Notes: generated by a model from the sequence alone, not told the origin. DNA of 64,000 bases from JAVKFY01 sp040223615 (GCA_040223615.1 JAVKFY010000069.1:1-64000), one strand, 5' to 3'. Counted from the first letter of the stretch, positions 26,569 to 35,781 are shown. A program made the numbers and translations.

Positions 26569-27129
26569 TTAAGGGTTGGAATCCCCCATCAGGGCCAACC
26601 GCAGATCGGACGAAACCGGCGTCTCGCCAACCCACTGCTCCAGCATCGAGCGCATCAGGCCGTGCCCCGGATCGAACACCACCACCTCGTCGTTGATCAG
26701 GATCCAGGTGCCTTCCGTCGGCACGTAGCGGAACAGGACCACGTCGCCGCCGGATACGTCGCGGTAGGCCGCGCGCAGGCGGGAGAACATCTTGGTCGTC
26801 ACTTCCGAACGCACCGCCTCGCGCCACTGCTCGGGCAAACGGTCGGGGAGGTCGTCGTGGATTACCGATATCCGGATCGCCGACGCGGTCCGCTTGTCCA
26901 TGATGAAGGGCATCGATCGGCTCCGCTCCGGCAGATAGAGCGCACACTCGTAAACCCGCATGAAGTACATCACCCGCGTGCCAACGCCGTTCAGCACCAG
27001 CGCATGCTTGTCGGACTGCAACACCCGCGGTGGCAGCGGCTCCATCGCCCTGGCTGCGCCGGAGATGGCAACCGCACCCAGGCACGACGCCATTAGCGCC
27101 ATCGACACTCGCCAAATCATACCGCGCAA
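26569..27129 (-). CDS. Secreted chalcone isomerase-like domain protein
   Basis: The 186-residue protein has a signal peptide (IWRVSMALMASCLGAVAISGAARA). A chalcone-isomerase-like fold follows, with LVLNGVGTRVMYFMRVYECALYLPE at its start, the family hallmark. DDLPDRLPEQWREAV, a threonine-rich VTTKMFSR helix and TWILINDEVVVF follow. Bacterial members are thought to bind lipids or fatty acids rather than isomerise flavonoids. It is periplasmic by prediction. It lies between the SOS cassette and the MlrC-type gene without obvious partners. Confidence 0.75.
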   Translation of the reverse strand: MRGMIWRVSMALMASCLGAVAISGAARAMEPLPPRVLQSDKHALVLNGVGTRVMYFMRVYECALYLPERSRSMPFIMDKRTASAIRISVIHDDLPDRLPEQWREAVRSEVTTKMFSRLRAAYRDVSGGDVVLFRYVPTEGTWILINDEVVVFDPGHGLMRSMLEQWVGETPVSSDLRLALMGDSNP

Positions 27130-27308
27130 CCGCTTTCACTCCCGAGCGACCAACATCCCTCCCGGAAAATTCACCGACAGATGCCGTTCTAATGTAACAC
27201 GGACGAACCTGACGGGTTCCGGCCGACCACGAGACCGTGACCGAAACCGGCACCATGCCGGACCGCCAACGCGGTGAAAGCGCGACTGGTATCCGAGGCG
27301 CTCTCGCG

Positions 27309-28844
27309 TTACCAGTCCGGCGGCTGCCAGTCGACGCCCGCATCGAGCGGCAGGACCGGGCGCGGCAAGCCCTTCCAATCGAACCGCTCCAGCACCGGCG
27401 AGGTCAGGCCGGCGGTGTCGACCTCGACGACCTGCTCGGGCTTGAACCACGGCGCGAAGCCGGCCCGGAAGTGGCCACGCGATTTCACCACCACGGTCCG
27501 CGCGCTTCCCGGATCGAAACCGAAATGCTCGAAATAGGCCGGGTCGGCGCATTGCTGGCGGTTCGAGATCACCACAACGGTGGCGCCGCCGATCCTCAGC
27601 GCCGCGGCCGGGCCGATGTCGACCAGCCGGTTGGCGGTGATGCCGAGCCGGCCGACGAATGTCGGCCCGGCCAGCTTCACCACCTCCGCCTCGGCCTCGA
27701 TGCGCTTGCCGAAGCGGCTGTTGCCGGCGCGGTTGAACACGGCGTTGAACGTCGCGCCCTCGCCCAGCGCGACGGCTTCCTCGGCCAGCGCCGGGTCGAC
27801 CATGCAGCCGACCAGCACGCCCTGCGCGCCGGACTCGATCAGCGCGCCGAGCAGTTCGGTGGTATCGCCGCCACCGCCGCCGCCGGGGTTGTCGCCAGCA
27901 TCGGAATAGATCATCGCCGGCAGCTTCGGATCCGCCGCGGTGCGCTTCGCCAGGTCGACCGCGTCGGCCACCGAGGTCAGCGTGCGCTTGAACCGGCCAC
28001 GCTGCGACCAGCCATATTCAGCGACCTCCTTGCACAGTGCCTTCGCCTTGACCGCGTCGTCGCGCGCGGTCACGACGATGGCGACGCCGTTCTCCGGCGT
28101 ATCGGAGAACACGAAGCCGCCCAGCACCGACACGTTCATGATGTCGCCGGCGAACTCCGCGGCGCGGCGCTGCCCCAACGCGATCATGTCGGCATACGGG
28201 CCTTCCGCGGTCAGCAGGGTGACCGACGGCGGCGTGATCGGCAGCCGGATGAAGGCCGACGTCGGACGCGCCTGCCCGGCCAGGATCAGCCGCATGTTCA
28301 CCGCCGCCTCCTGCCCACGCTGCACCATGTCGACATGCGGGTTGGTCAGGTACCCGATCAGCATGGTCGACGCCTCGACCATGCGCTCGGAGATGTTGGC
28401 GTGCAGGTCGAGCGTCACCAGGATCGGCACGTTCGGGCCAACGACGGCGCGGATCGCCGCCATCATCTCGCCGTCCGGATCGGTCGAGCCGGTCGAGGTC
28501 ATCGCGCCGTGGTTGGCCAGGAACACGCCATCGACCGGTCCCGCCGCCTTCAGCATGGCGACGATCTTGTCGAGCGTGCGGGTGAAGAAGTCGTGGTCGA
28601 TCGGCCCGTAGGGCTGCGTCGCGGCGAACACCAGCGGCACCGGCTCCCAGGCGCCGGTGGCGTTCATCGTGGCCACGAAACTCGACATCTCGCGCGGCAT
28701 CGGCGACGGGTCGGCCACCGCCACGTCGACGATCTCCTGGCCCTCCAGGTAGATGCGCTTGCGAAATTCCGCCTCGTCGGCGACCGGCGCGAAAGCGTTG
28801 CTCTCCAGCATGATGCCGGCGAGCGCGATGCGGGGGGCGGACAT
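27309..28844 (-). CDS. MlrC/M81-family metallopeptidase-like protein
   Basis: The 511-residue protein starts at MSAPRIALAGIMLESNAFAP (ATG 28844); an upstream in-frame ATG gives a non-family extension. It has DGVFLANHGAMTS, LVTLDLHANIS, YLTNPHVDMVQRG and DAGDNPGGGGGGDTTELL, with a C-terminal MlrC domain (FDPGSARTVVVKSRGHFRAGF). These match the M81/MlrC family, whose name comes from microcystin degradation but which is widespread. The first metal motif reads LESN rather than HETN, a common subfamily variant. It is divergent from N-formylglutamate amidohydrolase. Confidence 0.88.
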   Translation of the reverse strand: MSAPRIALAGIMLESNAFAPVADEAEFRKRIYLEGQEIVDVAVADPSPMPREMSSFVATMNATGAWEPVPLVFAATQPYGPIDHDFFTRTLDKIVAMLKAAGPVDGVFLANHGAMTSTGSTDPDGEMMAAIRAVVGPNVPILVTLDLHANISERMVEASTMLIGYLTNPHVDMVQRGQEAAVNMRLILAGQARPTSAFIRLPITPPSVTLLTAEGPYADMIALGQRRAAEFAGDIMNVSVLGGFVFSDTPENGVAIVVTARDDAVKAKALCKEVAEYGWSQRGRFKRTLTSVADAVDLAKRTAADPKLPAMIYSDAGDNPGGGGGGDTTELLGALIESGAQGVLVGCMVDPALAEEAVALGEGATFNAVFNRAGNSRFGKRIEAEAEVVKLAGPTFVGRLGITANRLVDIGPAAALRIGGATVVVISNRQQCADPAYFEHFGFDPGSARTVVVKSRGHFRAGFAPWFKPEQVVEVDTAGLTSPVLERFDWKGLPRPVLPLDAGVDWQPPDW

Positions 28845-28918
28845 GGGCGGACCTCTCGACTGTGCCGGCATCTTCCGCGATTGCACGCCCGCCAGCCAGC
28901 CCACATCATGTGGGCGAC

Positions 28919-29779
28919 ATGGAAGATGTACTGAAGATCAGCCGGCCTACGGGCGCGCCGGCGCCGGTGGTATTCGACTCGCCGCATTCCGGCCGGCACT
29001 TTCCGGCCGATGCCGGGGCGGAGCTTGACGTCGCGCGGCTCGGCATCGGCGCCGACCGGCTGGTCGACGAACTGTTCGCGGACGCCCCGCAGCACGGCGC
29101 GGTGCTGATCGCGGCGCATTTCAGCCGCGCCTATATCGACCCGAACCGGCACGAGAACGATCTCGACCCCGGCATGCTGGACGAGCCCTGGCCGCAACCG
29201 CTGCGCCCAACCGCCTCGACCAAGCGCGGGCGCGGCCTGATCTGGCGCTACACCGGCAAGGGCGAGGCGATCTACGGCGACCGCCGGCTCGGCACGCGGG
29301 AAATCCGGCAACGGGTCGAGAATTACTGGCGGCCCTACCACGATGCGCTGGCCGAGGCGCTGGACGGCCTGCACGCCCGCTTCGGCGCGGTCTGGCACGT
29401 GAACTGCCACTCGATGGGCTCGATCGGCCGCAAGCGCCACCCCGATCCGGGCCGGCAGCGCGCCGACTTCACCATCTCCGACCGAGACGGCAGCACCTGC
29501 GATGCGGCATTCCTCGACCATGTCGGGCAGACGCTGGGCGAAATGGGCTACTCGGTGGCGATCAACGATCCGTATCTCGGCATGGAGCTGATCCGCCGCC
29601 ACGGCCGTCCGCGGCACGACCGGCACAGCATGCAGATCGAGATCAATCGCCGGCTCTACCTGGACGAGAAGACCATGCGCCGGCATGACGGCTTCGAGCG
29701 GCTGCGCGAGGATCTGTCGCGGCTGGCCGCCTCGGTCTGTGACTACGCCCGTGCCGCCAGCCGGGCCGACGTCGCGTGA
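28919..29779 (+). CDS. N-formylglutamate amidohydrolase family protein
   Basis: The 286-residue protein has VVFDSPHSGRHFP, VLIAAHFSRAYIDPNRHENDLDPGML, WHVNCHSMGS and MQIEINRRLYLD, all diagnostic of the family. The family hydrolyses N-formylglutamate to glutamate and formate in histidine breakdown, though many homologues have other N-acyl amino acid substrates. No hut genes are nearby. It heads a plus-strand run with the DUF2817 and GFA genes. Confidence 0.9.
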   Translation: MEDVLKISRPTGAPAPVVFDSPHSGRHFPADAGAELDVARLGIGADRLVDELFADAPQHGAVLIAAHFSRAYIDPNRHENDLDPGMLDEPWPQPLRPTASTKRGRGLIWRYTGKGEAIYGDRRLGTREIRQRVENYWRPYHDALAEALDGLHARFGAVWHVNCHSMGSIGRKRHPDPGRQRADFTISDRDGSTCDAAFLDHVGQTLGEMGYSVAINDPYLGMELIRRHGRPRHDRHSMQIEINRRLYLDEKTMRRHDGFERLREDLSRLAASVCDYARAASRADVA

Positions 29780-29848
29780 GCGCGCCACCGCACGCTCTCG
29801 ACTTCGACCCGGCCTCGACGCGATGCGTCGAGCCCGTAGGGCTCGGCC

Positions 29849-30940
29849 ATGAGTAGAATTCCACCGCCTTTCGCCAACAGCTACGTCGAAGCGCGCAAGC
29901 TGTTCCTGGCCGCCGCCGCGGCAGTCGGTGCCGATATCGAGACACATCGCCATCCGCTGCCGGGCCCCGACGGCGCGCCACTGTTCACCGACATCGCCTG
30001 GCTCGGCCCGGCCGACGCACGCCGGGTGATGCTGACCTGCTCCGGCACGCACGGGGTCGAAGGATACTGCGGCTCCGGCTGCCAGGTCGCGTGGCTAGGC
30101 AGCGCCGCGCCGAAGAGCTTGCCGCGCGGCACGGCGGCGGTGCTGGTACACGCGATCAACCCGTTCGGCTTCGCCTGGGACCGGCGCGTGAACGAGGACA
30201 ATGTCGACATCAACCGCAACTTCGTCGACCACGCCAAGCCGCCCGAGAATGCCCTGTGGCCGGAGATCGCCGACGTTCTGACGCCAGAGGTCTGGGACGA
30301 TGGCGCGCGCAAGGTGATGGGCGTGGCGATCAACCTGTTCATCGAGCGCCACGACCAGCGCGCCTACATCGCCGCCGCCTCGTCCGGCCAGTTCAGCCAC
30401 CCCGACGGCATTTTCTATGGCGGCGCCGCACCGGTCTGGTCGAACCGGGTGATGGACGGTTTCACCCGGCGCCGGCTGGGCCACGTGAAGCGGCTGGCGG
30501 TGATCGACTTCCACACCGGGCTGGGGCCGCGCGGCTACGGCGAACTGATCTGCCGCCACCCGACCGACAGCGAGTCCCTGGCGCGTGCACGACGCTGGTA
30601 TGGCAACGGCGTCACCTCGCCGGCCGCCGGTGAGAGCGGCTCGCCGGTGATCGACGGCAACCTGCGCATGGCCTTCGTCGGCTGGCTGCCGGAAGCCGAG
30701 GTCACCTCGGTCGCGATCGAGTACGGCACCTATCCGGAGGACAAGGTGTTCAATGCCCTGGTCGCCGACAACTGGCTGCACCTGCACGGCGACATGACCA
30801 CGCGCAAGGGCCGCGCCATCAAGGCCGACATCCGCGAGATGTTCTACCCCGACGCCGACGATTGGCGCGAGGCGGTGCTGGAACGCGCAGCGCAAGTCCA
30901 GGCCCGCGCCGTCGAAGGGCTGACCACGCCAGACGCTTGA
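29849..30940 (+). CDS. DUF2817 (M14-like) metallopeptidase family protein
   Basis: The 363-residue protein has MLTCSGTHGVEGYCGSGCQ, where the HxxE pair fits zinc binding, plus VHAINPFGFAWDRRVNEDNVDINRNF and AVIDFHTGLGPRGYGEL. This is the DUF2817 arrangement, related to M14 carboxypeptidases. The cellular substrate is unknown. It is located 69 bp after the N-formylglutamate amidohydrolase gene and 10 bp before the GFA gene, so a short peptide or amide catabolism operon is plausible. Confidence 0.85.
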   Translation: MSRIPPPFANSYVEARKLFLAAAAAVGADIETHRHPLPGPDGAPLFTDIAWLGPADARRVMLTCSGTHGVEGYCGSGCQVAWLGSAAPKSLPRGTAAVLVHAINPFGFAWDRRVNEDNVDINRNFVDHAKPPENALWPEIADVLTPEVWDDGARKVMGVAINLFIERHDQRAYIAAASSGQFSHPDGIFYGGAAPVWSNRVMDGFTRRRLGHVKRLAVIDFHTGLGPRGYGELICRHPTDSESLARARRWYGNGVTSPAAGESGSPVIDGNLRMAFVGWLPEAEVTSVAIEYGTYPEDKVFNALVADNWLHLHGDMTTRKGRAIKADIREMFYPDADDWREAVLERAAQVQARAVEGLTTPDA

Positions 30941-30950
30941 GGAGGCGGAG

Positions 30951-31364
30951 ATGATCGAAGGCCACTGCCTGTGCGGAGATGTGCGCTACGCGGCCGATGC
31001 GCCGGTGCTGTGGCAGGGCTACTGCCACTGCGAGAGCTGCCGCCGCTCGACGGCGTCGCCGGTCGCGGCCTTCCTGGGCGTGGCGGCGAAGGACTGCCGC
31101 TTTCCCGGCAGCGCGCCGGTCGCCTACGCGTCGTCGCCGGGCGTTAGGCGGTACTTCTGCGGCCGTTGCGGCACGCCGATCGCCTACGAATCCGAGGCGT
31201 TCCCGGGCGAACTGCACTTCTACGCCGCGACGCTCAACGACCCGAGCGGCTACGCCCCGACGTTTCACGTGCATGCCGGCGAGCGCCTGCCGTGGTTCGA
31301 CACGGCCGACGAATTGCCCCGCTTCCGACTGGGCACGTCGGGCGAGAAACTCGATCGCGGGTAG
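30951..31364 (+). CDS. GFA-family zinc-binding protein
   Basis: The 137-residue protein has the GFA cysteine set: HCLCGDVRY, CHCESCRRSTAS and YFCGRCGTPI. The family is named after glutathione-dependent formaldehyde-activating enzyme, but most members are uncharacterised zinc proteins. The start is well supported by GGAGGCGG just upstream. Last gene of the local operon; a repeat-rich gap follows. Confidence 0.9.
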   Translation: MIEGHCLCGDVRYAADAPVLWQGYCHCESCRRSTASPVAAFLGVAAKDCRFPGSAPVAYASSPGVRRYFCGRCGTPIAYESEAFPGELHFYAATLNDPSGYAPTFHVHAGERLPWFDTADELPRFRLGTSGEKLDRG

Positions 31365-31498
31365 CGAGATGGCCGGGTCAAGCCCACGGATGTCCCGTTA
31401 AGATTGGGGTGATTGTCCGTTTCCTGATGCCGCTCAGGCGGTTGCGCTGCTTCCGGCGGCATCGGACAGAAGAACAGCAACCGATTGGTCCAGCTTCT

Positions 31499-31592
31499 GG
31501 ACGTGGATGCCCCGAACAAGTCGGGGCATGACGACCTTATCAAAAGACATAGAAAACGCGTCATGGCCCAGCTTGTCCGGGCCATCCACGTC
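31499..31592. repeat. Inverted pair of palindromes (BIME-like) in a gene-free gap
   Basis: The 318-bp gap between the GFA gene and nadK has no gene. It contains two palindromes: ATGCCCCGA-ACAAG-TCGGGGCAT (31507-31529) and ATGGCCC-N9-GGGCCAT (31563-31585). Their outer flanks GACGTGGATG and CATCCACGTC are themselves inverted, so the whole unit is a pair of REP-like sequences facing each other. It lies between convergent genes and may terminate both. Confidence 0.7.
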
Positions 31593-31682
31593 GCTGCGCT
31601 TGCAAAGACGTTGACGGGTGCGCGCAGGACCGGACGGACTTAAACGGACACCCGTGAACCTGATCCGGGCATCCAGGCGGCG

Positions 31683-32453
31683 TCAGGGAATGAACTGCTC
31701 GTTCAGGATGCGCTCTTCCAGGTTGTGTTCGGGGTCGAACATGATCTGGATGGTGATGTCGCGCGCTTCCTCGACATTCACCTCGACGATATCGCGGACC
31801 TCGGCGGCGTCGGCCACCGCGCTCACCGGGCGCTTGAAATTCTCCAGGATCTCGAACTTCACGTGCGCCTCGCGCGGCAACAGCGCGCCGCGCCAGCGCC
31901 GCGGCCGGAACGCGCTGATCGGGGTCAGCGCCAGCACCCCGGCGTTGACCGGCAGGATCGGGCCGTGCGCCGACAGGTTGTAGGCGGTCGAGCCGGCCGG
32001 CGTCGCCACCAGCAGGCCGTCGCAGATCACCTCGTTGACCCGCACCCGACCGTCGATGGAGATGCGGATCTTCGCCGCCTGGCGGGTCTGGCGCAACAGC
32101 GAGACCTCGTTGATCGCCACCGCCTGCTGTTCCATGCCGCCGTCATTGACCGTGGTCATGCGCAGCGGGTGCAGTTCGGAGGCCTGCGCCCGGGCGATCC
32201 GCGCCGGCAGGTCGTCGACCTCGTAGGTGTTCATCAGGAAGCCGACGGTGCCCTTGTTCATGCCGTAGATCGGCACCGCGCGGCGCATGTGCCGGTGCAT
32301 GGTCTGCAACATGAAGCCGTCACCGCCGAGCGCGACGATCACGTCGGCCTCGTCCGGCGCGACGAACTCGTAGCGCGACTGCAGCTCGGTCAGTCCCTCC
32401 TGGGCACTGGGCGCGGGGCTGGCGACCAGGGCCAGTTTCTGGGCCTGCGACAT
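31683..32453 (-). CDS. nadK: NAD kinase
   Basis: The 256-residue enzyme phosphorylates NAD to NADP. It has VIVALGGDGFMLQTMH with the GGDG motif, IYGMNKGTVGFLMN, AINEVSLLR with the NE pair, and ATPAGSTAYNLSAHGPILP. The start at 32453 is chosen because residues before MSQAQKLALVAS in the longer frame have no family match. Single gene, convergent with the GFA operon and divergent from the periplasmic protein gene. Confidence 0.95.
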   Translation of the reverse strand: MSQAQKLALVASPAPSAQEGLTELQSRYEFVAPDEADVIVALGGDGFMLQTMHRHMRRAVPIYGMNKGTVGFLMNTYEVDDLPARIARAQASELHPLRMTTVNDGGMEQQAVAINEVSLLRQTRQAAKIRISIDGRVRVNEVICDGLLVATPAGSTAYNLSAHGPILPVNAGVLALTPISAFRPRRWRGALLPREAHVKFEILENFKRPVSAVADAAEVRDIVEVNVEEARDITIQIMFDPEHNLEERILNEQFIP

Positions 32454-32560
32454 GGGATTCTCGCTCCAGGGTTGGGCGCCGGACCGGCGGGCATTGCGGC
32501 GCGGCTCAGTATAGACCAACCTCGCGGCAGCGCCATGTCGCAGCGCCTTCGGAGCCGTCC

Positions 32561-33058
32561 ATGTTGCCAATCCGCCTCACCGCCGCCCTGTTGCTCAGCC
32601 TCGTCCTCGCCGGTCCAGCCGCCGCGCAGGGCGACGACAAGGTCAAGACCGACCGTCACGCGCTGTACTACTACCCGGAGACGACCAGCGCCGAGACCTA
32701 TGTGGCCCGCGCCCGCACCCTGGACGACGCCAGCCGCGAGAAGCGCATCGGCTTCGTGGTGGCGCACACGCTGGGCCAGGCGCAACGGCCCTACCCGCCG
32801 CGCTACGCGCTCTATGCCAAGGGCGACGAGGCGGAGAAGCTGCTCCTGATCGGCCTTTACGACGAGACCTTCCTGACGCTGTACCGTGCCCGTGCGGTGC
32901 TGGCGCAGATGACCGCTTTGGCCCGCAGCTCGGACTTGTTCCGCACGCTGGCGGTGGAGGACTACTTCACGTTCTTCGACCTGCTGAAGATGCTCGGCTT
33001 CCGCCAGATCACGATTTCTGACGGCGACACCTACACGCACCAGGTGACCATCGAGTAG
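32561..33058 (+). CDS. Periplasmic conserved protein of unknown function
   Basis: The 165-residue protein has a clear signal peptide (MLPIRLTAALLLSLVLAGPAAAQ). Conserved-looking features include DRHALYYYPE, KRIGFVVAHTLGQAQRPYPPRYALYAKGDEAEKLLLIG and AVEDYFTFFDLLKMLGF. I recall similar alphaproteobacterial proteins carrying a dubious molybdopterin-guanine dinucleotide annotation. Sequence alone gives no enzymatic motif, so the function is left open even though moaA is nearby. Confidence 0.7.
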   Translation: MLPIRLTAALLLSLVLAGPAAAQGDDKVKTDRHALYYYPETTSAETYVARARTLDDASREKRIGFVVAHTLGQAQRPYPPRYALYAKGDEAEKLLLIGLYDETFLTLYRARAVLAQMTALARSSDLFRTLAVEDYFTFFDLLKMLGFRQITISDGDTYTHQVTIE

Positions 33059-33124
33059 CCGCCCCGATTTGGCACAAGCTGGTCACGGTCGACCAACGTC
33101 ATCGGGCGTGCCGACTCAGGTCAA

Positions 33125-33138
33125 TGTCCCGTGGGACA
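33125..33138. promoter_or_regulatory. Dyad TGTCCCGTGGGACA, possible activator site
   Basis: A perfect 6+2+6 dyad lies about 127 bp upstream of the -24 element of the candidate sigma-54 promoter, a usual distance for an enhancer-binding protein. An AT-rich stretch (about 33160-33262), very unlike the surrounding DNA, lies between and could be bent by IHF. The regulator is unknown. Confidence 0.35.
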
Positions 33139-33263
33139 GTGATTCAGCGCACTTTCTACAGACCATAAAAATTTAGTGTTTAGGTTAAAAACTTACCCTA
33201 GTTCTTTGATATTAATAGTAAATCAGATCAAGGAACAATTTTCATAATTCCGTAACCGTGAAT

Positions 33264-33279
33264 TGGCACGGCGCCTGCA
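33264..33279 (+). promoter_or_regulatory. Candidate sigma-54 (-24/-12) promoter
   Basis: TTGGCACGGCGCCTGCA has the -24 GG (33265-33266) and -12 GC (33277-33278) separated by exactly ten bases, with the strong TGGCACG half. The consensus -12 TTGC is here CTGC. Predicted transcription starts near 33290, about 30 bases before the ATG of the 51-codon gene. Confidence 0.6.
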
Positions 33280-33318
33280 TCACCTTCCTCGACGAAGCCT
33301 ATAACGGGGGAGCCGAAG

Positions 33319-33474
33319 ATGGCCCGCACCAACGACGACTTCGACTACGAGAGCACTGAGGACGAGCGCCTGCTGCTGGATCTGGATGACCTGGACCAGG
33401 ACGAAAGCGACTGCCTGGCGATCCTGTCGGTGCACAACGGGAGTTTCGGCCGTCCGGCGCTCGACGAGTACTGA
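33319..33474 (+). CDS. Small acidic protein, 51 residues, unknown function
   Basis: The 51-codon gene begins ATG after GGGGGAG at good spacing, just downstream of the candidate sigma-54 promoter and an AT-rich upstream region. The product starts MARTNDDFDYESTEDERLLL, then LDDLDQDESDCLAIL, and ends FGRPALDEY. It has about 18 acidic residues and one cysteine. There is no signal peptide or membrane segment. Independent support comes from the RBS, the promoter and the AT-rich control region. No family is recognised; an acidic adaptor, anti-factor or peptide precursor are all possible. Confidence 0.65.
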   Translation: MARTNDDFDYESTEDERLLLDLDDLDQDESDCLAILSVHNGSFGRPALDEY

Positions 33475-33530
33475 GACGTTCTTGGATTGCTGACGCCGGC
33501 GGGCATCCGCCGGTCCGATCTCAGCGTGAC

Positions 33531-34553
33531 CTAGCCGCCGGTCACGCTCATGTGCCGCCCCACCGCCGGGCGCTTGTTACGGCGGTCGATCACGAAATCA
33601 TGCCCCTTGGGCTTCCGACCGATCGCCTCGTCGATCGCCTCGTCCAGCAGACTGTCATCGGCGCTGGCGCGCAGCGGCGCACGCAGGTCGGCGGCATCGT
33701 CCTGTCCCAGACACATGTAGAGCGTGCCGGTGCAGGTCAGCCGCACCCGGTTGCAGGATTCGCAGAAATTGTGCGTCAGCGGCGTGATGAAGCCGACCCG
33801 GCCGCCGGTCTCCCGCACCCGCACGTAGCGCGCCGGCCCGCCGGTCTGGTAGTCGATATCCTCCAGCGTCCAACGTTCCTGCAACCGCGCGCGCACCAGC
33901 GACAGCGGCAGGTACTGGTCGGTGCGGTCACCGTCGATATCGCCCATCGGCATGGTCTCGATCAGCGTCAGGTCCATGCCGCGATCGCCGCACCAGGCGA
34001 TCATGTCGTCGTATTCGTCCTCGTTGACGCCCTTCAGCGCCACCGCGTTGATCTTGATCTTCAGACCCGCAGCCTGCGCCGCGTCCAGCCCGGCCATGAC
34101 CTTGTCGAGCTTGCCCCAACGGGTGATGCGCAGGAACTTGTCCGGGTCCAGCGTGTCGACCGAGACGTTCACCCGGCGCACCCCGGCCTTGACCAGCGGT
34201 TCGGCGAAGCGGGCGAGCTGGCTGCCGTTGGTGGTCAGCGTCAGTTCTTCCAGGCCACCGCCATCCAGCAGCGAGCCGAGACTGTCGATCAGGGTCATGA
34301 TGTCGCGCCGCACCAGCGGCTCGCCGCCAGTCAGCCGCAGCTTCTTCACGCCGCGCCGGACGAAGGCACCGCACAGCCGGTCCAGCTCCTCCAGGCTCAG
34401 CACCTCGGCCTTCGGCAGGAAGGTCATGTCCTCCGCCATGCAGTAGACGCAGCGGAAGTCGCAGCGGTCGGTGACCGAGACGCGCAAATACGAGATCGCC
34501 CGCCCGAAGGGGTCGATCATCTGCGGATCAGAAGCATGATGTGCCATGCCCAT
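33531..34553 (-). CDS. moaA: GTP 3',8-cyclase MoaA (molybdenum cofactor synthesis)
   Basis: The 340-residue radical SAM enzyme catalyses the first step of molybdopterin synthesis. Near the N-terminus it has SVTDRCDFRCVYC, the CxxxCxxC cluster that binds the SAM [4Fe-4S]. LRLTGGEPLVRRD follows, then a C-terminal second cluster (FCESCNRVRLTCTGTLYMC). It ends with Gly-Gly, the conserved functional C-terminus of MoaA. It is apparently monocistronic here. Confidence 0.97.
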   Translation of the reverse strand: MGMAHHASDPQMIDPFGRAISYLRVSVTDRCDFRCVYCMAEDMTFLPKAEVLSLEELDRLCGAFVRRGVKKLRLTGGEPLVRRDIMTLIDSLGSLLDGGGLEELTLTTNGSQLARFAEPLVKAGVRRVNVSVDTLDPDKFLRITRWGKLDKVMAGLDAAQAAGLKIKINAVALKGVNEDEYDDMIAWCGDRGMDLTLIETMPMGDIDGDRTDQYLPLSLVRARLQERWTLEDIDYQTGGPARYVRVRETGGRVGFITPLTHNFCESCNRVRLTCTGTLYMCLGQDDAADLRAPLRASADDSLLDEAIDEAIGRKPKGHDFVIDRRNKRPAVGRHMSVTGG

Positions 34554-34596
34554 AATGTAGTCGCGCCGGGCCCGCGATGCCAGCGGGCGCGTCGAT

Positions 34597-35781
34597 TCAG
34601 GCGCTGGGCAATCCGTCCAGGCTGGCCAGCGCGGCGTTGTAGTCCTCGTCGCGCGCCCACTGCGCGACCACCGCCTCGGCGGCCTCGCGGCTGGTGGCGT
34701 CGTAGAACTTGACCAGCCGGCGCAGCCCGACCTGGTCCAGCTCCTCGCCGTTGTTCAGCGCCTTGCGGGTCAGCCGATAGACGCTGACGAAGGCGGCACG
34801 ATCAATGCCGATGGCGCAGCACGCCACCGCCAGCCCCTCGCCGCCGGGCTCGTAGGCGATCCGCCGCACCAGTACCGTCGGAATTCCGGTCAGCTTCGCC
34901 AGCGCCAGCTCGAACAGCGTGATCTGCCCCTGGCTCAGCGACTTGATGACGAAGCGGGGCGTCAACTCGCCGGCGACGTGCAGCTTGTCGACCAGCCGCT
35001 GCGCCGCCGACAGCGCCGCCTCGGTCGGCTCCGCCATCGCGGCGCCATCGCTGACCAGGCCGGAAAGCTGGTCGTCCAGCGCGCCAACGTCGATCTCGTA
35101 GTGCTGCACGATATGCTGGCGCAGCGCCGCGGAGACCCAGGCGCACATCTTCTTGGCCAGGGCCTCCGGCAAGTCATCGCGGCCGACAAGCGGCCGCTGG
35201 AACCGGTCGACGCGGCGCGATTCCTCCACCAGGTGCTGCATCACGTCATCGCCCAGCCGCGCGCTCGGATTGTTCAGCAGGCTGACGATCACGTCTTCGT
35301 TGCCGCTCTCGACCAGTGCCGAGCTGACCTTTTCCGACAGGCCCCGGCGCACCGACACCGCGAGCTGATGCTGCATCGACCGGTGCCGGATGATTTCGAT
35401 CAGGTCCGGATCGCGCAACAACGCGCTCTGCGCCAGGATCGGATATGCGACCTCGATCTCGTCGTTGGCGAGCAACGTCAGCAGTTCCGGCGGCACGCGC
35501 TCATTCTCCGCGACGCGCCGGGCCAATGCGGAACGTACGGCGCGCTCCACCTCGCCGGTCAGACGCTGCAGGATGTCGAGCATCAGGTCGCGCTCGGCAT
35601 CCTTCAGCGTGTTGCCACGGCGCTCGAACAGGTCGGAAATCGCGGTGAACAGGTCGGCGCGACCCTGGCGGTTCTTCTTCGCCGCGAGCGCGAGCAGGCC
35701 ACCGACCTCGGAGTCGATGCTCGCGGTCGACACCGGTAACGGTCCCGACGCGATCCGCGCCACGCTCAGTGCTTCGCTCAT
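34597..35781 (-). CDS. DUF2336 domain protein
   Basis: The 394-residue, almost entirely helical soluble protein matches the alphaproteobacterial DUF2336 layout. A region with ADLFTAISDLFERRGNTLKDAERDLMLDILQRLTGEVE is followed by HEAT-like repeats such as VSLLNNPSARLGDDVMQHLVEESR, and a C-terminal helical half. Members are linked to cell-cycle and motility signalling in some alphaproteobacteria, but no biochemical role is fixed. ATG 35781 is preferred to the GTG four codons upstream because AGGGG sits at a better distance. Confidence 0.75.
   Translation of the reverse strand: MSEALSVARIASGPLPVSTASIDSEVGGLLALAAKKNRQGRADLFTAISDLFERRGNTLKDAERDLMLDILQRLTGEVERAVRSALARRVAENERVPPELLTLLANDEIEVAYPILAQSALLRDPDLIEIIRHRSMQHQLAVSVRRGLSEKVSSALVESGNEDVIVSLLNNPSARLGDDVMQHLVEESRRVDRFQRPLVGRDDLPEALAKKMCAWVSAALRQHIVQHYEIDVGALDDQLSGLVSDGAAMAEPTEAALSAAQRLVDKLHVAGELTPRFVIKSLSQGQITLFELALAKLTGIPTVLVRRIAYEPGGEGLAVACCAIGIDRAAFVSVYRLTRKALNNGEELDQVGLRRLVKFYDATSREAAEAVVAQWARDEDYNAALASLDGLPSA

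Noticed and set aside
33206..33231. TTGAT...ATCAA inverted halves as an FNR/Anr box
   Set aside because: The halves are 16 bases apart rather than the four required for an FNR site. They may simply reflect AT-rich or IHF-like sequence.
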